From contig FR878783.1 of assembly GCA_000434395.1 (NCBI GenBank), positions 44,372 through 54,707 of the forward strand: a DNA stretch of 10,336 nt. The letters are read 5' to 3'. Shown one piece after another: positions 7,360 through 10,336 of this stretch. The notes beneath the pieces were generated by a model. It made no database searches, was not told the DNA's origin, and was given only the letters and a program-made list of their open reading frames with translations. A program made the translations under genes and the position numbers. The number at the start of each line of letters is the position of its first letter. Position 1 is the stretch's first letter. This DNA comes from Clostridium sp. CAG:568 (GTDB taxonomy: Bacteria > Bacillota_I > Bacilli_A > RFN20 > CAG-288).

Positions 7360-8451
7360 TTAGCCTCCCTTCTTTTTCACCTTTTGTTTGTGTAAATCAT
7401 TCTCGACTGATGGTTCAATAGAACTCTCATCATCGGTATTGAAGTACTTTTGAATGTTGTCGGATAAACATTTAAGAGCAGCCATGACTTTTTTATAATC
7501 CATGCCCTTAGGTCCGACGACAGCTACTTCCGTTTTAGGAAGACCGGGAAGATCAACTTTTTGACTGACCACAGCGACATTGGCACCTTGAGCCAACCTG
7601 ACGTTTGTCCCGTCATCTTCCTTTTCCGACAACACCCCTTCATCCAATCCAACTTTTCCTTCCAAAACCTTCAAGGCTTCCATAACGCTATTCTTATCGT
7701 TCTCATAGGTCGGATTAGACAAGAGCTTAGTTACTCCATAGGAATGATATCTTTTCTTTGCAAAGGAGACAAACGCTTCTACGAAAGCCTCTATCACAAC
7801 TTGAGTATCCTTACCTATCTGAGCTTTGAGTATCGGCTCAATAGCCTTTACCCTCTCTTCAATCTCGCTGATGGGAGTACCGGTCAATCTAGAGTTCAAT
7901 ATCTTGATACCAGTGGTCAGAGAATTCATATCCGTATCCTTTTTTACGGGAAACGTTTTATTTTCCACATGACCTCTATCTGTTAGAAGAATAACAGTAG
8001 CGACCGACGGAGACAAAGGAGTCAAGGTAACTGAAGTCAAGTTTTCGTTTGAAGCTCGATTTCCTAACGACACAGCCGCTAGAGATGTGACTTGACTCAA
8101 CACCTCACAGCTCTTTGAAATCATATCTTCAAATGACTGAGCTTTGTTTCTGAATACCATTGCAAACTCTTTGTCGAATCCATCAACGGCAGTTGAATTT
8201 TCCACCTCGTCATCCTTGAGATGATCGATGTAGTACTGAAGTCCCTTAGTGGAAGGAACCCTACCTCCGGAAGTGTGTCTCTTTTCAATCAAGCCTTCCT
8301 TCTCCAACTTTGCCATATCGTTTCTGATAGTGGCAGAGCTATAAGATAAGTTGTGATCCTTGATAAGATTTTGACTTCCAACAGGTTGGGAAGTCCTGAT
8401 GAAATCTTCCACGATAAATTTAAGGATTTGGTCCAATCTATCTTGTTTCAT
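7360..8451 (-). CDS. hrcA: Heat-inducible transcription repressor HrcA
   Basis: Repressor of class I heat-shock genes; it binds CIRCE operators, and in the established Bacillus model its activity depends on GroE. From the start chosen here it has 363 residues, slightly longer than the usual 340-350. The winged helix-turn-helix (about 1-78) includes SSATIRNDMAKLE (38-50) and RHTSGGRVPSTKG (58-70). The GAF-like middle domain follows, and GPKGMDYKKVM (313-323) is the conserved C-terminal segment, with a basic tail (KQKVKKKGG). The frame is open to an ATG at 8493, but that codon lies in the CIRCE spacer only about 6 nt from the predicted transcript end. The ATG at 8451 has AGGAAGGAGG 6 nt upstream and gives the canonical N-terminus. 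First gene of hrcA-grpE-dnaK-dnaJ and probably autoregulated. Confidence 0.96.
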   Translation of the reverse strand: MKQDRLDQILKFIVEDFIRTSQPVGSQNLIKDHNLSYSSATIRNDMAKLEKEGLIEKRHTSGGRVPSTKGLQYYIDHLKDDEVENSTAVDGFDKEFAMVFRNKAQSFEDMISKSCEVLSQVTSLAAVSLGNRASNENLTSVTLTPLSPSVATVILLTDRGHVENKTFPVKKDTDMNSLTTGIKILNSRLTGTPISEIEERVKAIEPILKAQIGKDTQVVIEAFVEAFVSFAKKRYHSYGVTKLLSNPTYENDKNSVMEALKVLEGKVGLDEGVLSEKEDDGTNVRLAQGANVAVVSQKVDLPGLPKTEVAVVGPKGMDYKKVMAALKCLSDNIQKYFNTDDESSIEPSVENDLHKQKVKKKGG

Positions 8452-8457
8452 CTTAAA

Positions 8458-8467
8458 CCTCCTTCCT
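8458..8467 (-). promoter_or_regulatory. Shine-Dalgarno that decides the hrcA start
   Basis: AGGAAGGAGG on the minus strand, with GGAGG ending 6 nt before the ATG at 8451. No comparable site precedes the ATG at 8493, which would leave almost no leader. This supports the shorter HrcA and places the first CIRCE wholly in the untranslated leader. Confidence 0.9.
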
Positions 8468-8473
8468 GCAGCT

Positions 8474-8500
8474 TTAGCACTCTTTTCATCCAACTGCTAA
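8474..8500 (-). promoter_or_regulatory. CIRCE operator I (HrcA binding site, leader-proximal)
   Basis: Matches TTAGCACTC-N9-GAGTGCTAA. Read on the minus strand, the arms are TTAGCAGTT (7 of 9) and GAGTGCTAA (9 of 9) with exactly 9 nt between them. It starts at or next to the predicted transcription start, so the RNA would also begin with this stem-loop, a feature reported to affect stability of CIRCE-bearing transcripts. It lies 22 nt upstream of the hrcA ATG at 8451. Confidence 0.95.
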
Positions 8501-8505
8501 GTAGA

Positions 8506-8533
8506 ATTATATCTTGAGTTTTAGCAATGTCAA
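8506..8533 (-). promoter_or_regulatory. Consensus sigma-A promoter of the hrcA operon
   Basis: On the minus strand a perfect -35 TTGACA (8528-8533) and perfect -10 TATAAT (8506-8511) are separated by 16 nt. Transcription should begin about 8498-8500, giving a leader of roughly 48 nt. Such a strong core promoter fits a vegetative sigma-factor promoter held down by a repressor. The -35 lies inside CIRCE II and the start site abuts CIRCE I. No tandem RGTCAAA-type CtsR site was seen nearby. Confidence 0.93.
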
Positions 8534-8547
8534 CTAGTAAGTGCTAA
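8521..8547 (-). promoter_or_regulatory. CIRCE-like operator II overlapping the -35 box
   Basis: A second CIRCE-like inverted repeat with the exact 9-nt spacer. Minus-strand arms are TTAGCACTT (8 of 9 to consensus) and CATTGCTAA (7 of 9). The -35 hexamer lies within its spacer and inner arm, so bound HrcA would directly block RNA polymerase. Its centre is 47 bp from that of CIRCE I. In both operators the arm mismatches fall at positions 7 and 9, and the TTAGCA...TGCTAA core is intact. Confidence 0.85.
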
Positions 8548-8600
8548 TTTTTAGATTTCTTTTTGTTAAACCATATAGAGAGCGAAAAAAATCAATATAT

Positions 8601-8629
8601 AAAAAAATCTAGCAGTTAAGCTAGATTTT
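8601..8629 (-). terminator. Intrinsic terminator after the nicotinate phosphoribosyltransferase gene
   Basis: A perfect 10-bp stem (8604-8613 with 8620-8629, AAAATCTAGC / GCTAGATTTT) closes a six-base loop. In the minus-strand RNA it is followed by a run of seven U residues. It begins 16 nt after the stop codon at 8646 and separates this transcript from the hrcA promoter downstream. Confidence 0.9.
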
Positions 8630-8645
8630 AGGTCTTATACGAATA

Positions 8646-9746
8646 TTAAAATCTTTTATTAAGTTTAACTTTTTCAAGTCTTGAAGAAGGAATATCTGAC
8701 CTTCCTTCCTTAGCTTGAGGTTTTCCGTCTAACTCAACTAAATCACCTGTATAACCGACAAATATCTTTAACAAAGAGGTTCCTACACCATATATATCAA
8801 CAGGTGCACCATTATCTTCAAAGAACTTTATTTTCTTTTCATCAAAGCCAGATGAAACGACGATTTTAACAAAAGGATAACCAGCTTTGTCTAGTTCTTC
8901 TCTCAAAGCTTTGATTTGATATATATTGACACCATGAATATCTTTACCTTCATATTTATTCATCTTATCATCGAAGTAGTGGTCGATTAAAGCTTTGGAA
9001 GTATCGACTCTCACAGCTCCTAATTTATCTCCCAAATGTCTTGCCAATGCAACACTATCCCATACAGCGTTGTTTCTATAATCTATGAGTACTGTAATAG
9101 GTTTACCAGAAAATGTCTCATAAAAATAGTCGGCAGCTTTATTGACGTCCCCATCACAAAGTTCTATCAAGGCATGAGGCATTGTTCCACCGCCCAAGAT
9201 TCCTACCCAGGCACCCTGAGCATCGGTAGAAAACAATCTCATTCCAGCGACATATGAAGCATATCCATCTCCACTTTGCGTATAAGGATCATCCTGTCTA
9301 TCGCCCATATTTAACACCGGTTTGCCATTTGTAACCTTCAAAACTCTATAGCAATTAGTAGCAACCGATGACCTTCTAGAAAGAATTCCGTCTATGGCGC
9401 CTTCTAAGAATCCAAAATCTTCATATCTTCCTTTGATTTTCAATACCGGTTCACCAGATTTAACAATATCGCCATCATTCAAAGCTTCTATTTCCAAATC
9501 CTCTGGGTTAGAAGAAAATTCTTGCAATAGAGCAATGCACTCATCCAATCCACAAGCCATGACATCATCACTTCTTTGAAAGAATTGCATCTTCGCTATA
9601 TGGCCTTGCAAATGTTCTAATACGATTTTTCTAGTCTTAATAAAATAATTTGCTGAATAGTATCCATCCATAAACCTCTTATCAAACTTGAAAGTTTTAT
9701 TAGTAAGTCTCTTTATAAATCCATTTTCTTTATCATTGATTTCCAT
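8646..9746 (-). CDS. pncB: Nicotinate phosphoribosyltransferase, short type
   Basis: Converts nicotinate and PRPP to nicotinate mononucleotide, coupled to ATP hydrolysis, in the Preiss-Handler NAD salvage route; cytoplasmic. It has 366 residues, matching the short form of the family rather than the longer form of 430 or more. Visible landmarks are YFIKTRKIV (34-42) near the N-terminus, the SRRSSVATNCYRV helix (123-135), GGGTMPHAL (185-193) with the family's active-site His191, AVRVDTSK (244-251) where long forms have RLDSGD, and IVVSSGFDEKKI (295-306) with DIYGVGTSLL (317-326) for phosphate binding. The ATG has AGAGGA 8 nt upstream. A 49-nt gap separates it from the membrane protein gene upstream. 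The related nicotinamide enzyme is less likely given the length and motifs. Confidence 0.9.
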   Translation of the reverse strand: MEINDKENGFIKRLTNKTFKFDKRFMDGYYSANYFIKTRKIVLEHLQGHIAKMQFFQRSDDVMACGLDECIALLQEFSSNPEDLEIEALNDGDIVKSGEPVLKIKGRYEDFGFLEGAIDGILSRRSSVATNCYRVLKVTNGKPVLNMGDRQDDPYTQSGDGYASYVAGMRLFSTDAQGAWVGILGGGTMPHALIELCDGDVNKAADYFYETFSGKPITVLIDYRNNAVWDSVALARHLGDKLGAVRVDTSKALIDHYFDDKMNKYEGKDIHGVNIYQIKALREELDKAGYPFVKIVVSSGFDEKKIKFFEDNGAPVDIYGVGTSLLKIFVGYTGDLVELDGKPQAKEGRSDIPSSRLEKVKLNKRF

Positions 9747-9778
9747 TGTCTAAGTCCTCTGCACTAATATCATATAGC

Positions 9779-9787
9779 ATTATCACA
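9779..9787 (-). promoter_or_regulatory. Possible extended -10 promoter for pncB
   Basis: TGTGATAAT on the minus strand combines a TGn extension with a 5-of-6 match to TATAAT, in the 49-nt gap upstream of pncB. No good -35 lies at 16-18 nt. The leader would be about 25 nt. The gene may instead be read through from the membrane protein gene upstream. Confidence 0.3.
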
Positions 9788-9795
9788 TATTTTAA

Positions 9796-10311
9796 TTAAA
9801 CTTTGGTCTTCTCTTTCCTCACATGGGATCCTGATGCATAGAAAAGACCCAGCGAAACTAAATAACCAGCACCTATCATGACCAAAAGAAAAACCGGCCA
9901 GGGAATAGGAGAAGTAGTAAAACCATACCAATCATATTCTGATTTTCCAAACGAGTCATGAATGAATAATTGAATCAAATAGTAGATAGCATAAATGAAC
10001 ACACTACTTACAGGCAATAAACTCCAGCACATGTTCATTTTCCTATTTCTTTCAAATAAAAGAAAGCCAAGAACTGATAATATAGGAGTTAAAAGATGCA
10101 TGAATGTATTGGCATATTGAAATGAATCAAAATAACTTCCACCATGAACAATTTTCATCGGTGCTAAAAAGAAAACAACAGTCAAGAATGTCACTGAGAG
10201 AGCGACTACTCCTACAAAATATAAAAGGTGAGACCAAAGAGGTACTTTTTGAATCTTACCTAAAGCAATCTCAATATCAAAATAGATTTTTATTAAAGCA
10301 ACAATACCCAT
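9796..10311 (-). CDS. Small integral membrane protein, possibly Pr6Pr-like; N-terminus uncertain
   Basis: A 171-residue protein when begun at the ATG at 10311; a TTG at 10314 is directly adjacent. Residue numbers here count from that TTG. Four hydrophobic segments are visible (about 28-51, 66-87, 99-117 and 138-161), with a Lys/Arg-rich C-terminal end (HVRKEKTKV) that predicts a cytoplasmic tail. The FMHLLTPILSVLGFLLFE stretch (71-88) and the Tyr-rich third segment resemble the Pr6Pr/FAR-17a-like family of unknown function; this is pattern memory, not proof. Neither start has a Shine-Dalgarno. An in-frame TAA at 10324-10326 blocks extension, so either the start is weak or the gene has lost its N-terminal part by frameshift. 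It may share a transcript with pncB, whose gene follows after 49 nt. Confidence 0.6.
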   Translation of the reverse strand: MGIVALIKIYFDIEIALGKIQKVPLWSHLLYFVGVVALSVTFLTVVFFLAPMKIVHGGSYFDSFQYANTFMHLLTPILSVLGFLLFERNRKMNMCWSLLPVSSVFIYAIYYLIQLFIHDSFGKSEYDWYGFTTSPIPWPVFLLVMIGAGYLVSLGLFYASGSHVRKEKTKV

Positions 10312-10336
10312 CAATAGTAAGCGTTAAAGATATCCA

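Noticed and set aside
8244..8289. Loss of the catalytic RLDSGD motif in nicotinate phosphoribosyltransferase
   Set aside because: Short-type family members carry an RxDTS-like form at this place, so AVRVDTSK is expected rather than a defect.
8452..8493. Extra 14 N-terminal residues of HrcA
   Set aside because: They would be encoded by the CIRCE and leader, with no ribosome binding site and almost no untranslated leader before them.

Overview
The window looks like a chromosomal housekeeping segment of a low-GC Gram-positive bacterium (Bacillota). The evidence is A+T-rich DNA, strong AGGAGG-type ribosome binding sites, the hrcA-grpE-dnaK-dnaJ gene order under CIRCE operators, and the Gram-positive type of DnaK. 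TGA serves as a stop codon (fmt, dnaJ and the membrane-protein gene) and TGG encodes Trp, so the standard bacterial code is used and a Mycoplasma-type code 4 organism is excluded. An Erysipelotrichia-like or similar Mollicutes-related Bacillota member is my best guess, but this is inference. All supported genes lie on the minus strand, so transcription runs from high to low coordinates.

Right part (10336 to about 8600): a four-helix membrane protein, possibly of the Pr6Pr type, with an uncertain N-terminus (9796-10311). It is followed by a short-type nicotinate phosphoribosyltransferase (8646-9746) that ends at a strong intrinsic terminator (8601-8629).

Central part (8550 to 3570): the class I heat-shock operon. 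A promoter with perfect -35 and -10 hexamers sits between and within two CIRCE-like operators, one over the -35 region and one at the transcription start. It drives hrcA (repressor), grpE (nucleotide exchange factor), dnaK (Hsp70) and dnaJ (Hsp40). A perfect 8-bp hairpin separates dnaK from dnaJ, and a stem-loop terminator follows dnaJ. HrcA represses the operon that encodes it together with the DnaK machine. The upstream-most hrcA start codon lies inside a CIRCE; the real start is very probably 42 nt further in, behind a strong Shine-Dalgarno.

Left part (3530 to 1): a probable four-gene transcription unit. Its genes encode a CNNM/DUF21-CBS membrane protein with divergent ion-site motifs and an acidic tail, a membrane protein with an HTH-like N-terminus whose gene overlaps it by 20 nt, methionyl-tRNA formyltransferase (fmt), and a cyclophilin overlapping fmt by 8 nt and cut by the window edge.

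No RNA genes, insertion sequences, CRISPR arrays or phage genes were seen, and no gene-free stretch exceeds 300 bases. The most interesting content is regulatory (the two-CIRCE promoter), followed by the uncharacterised HTH membrane protein tied to the CNNM gene.
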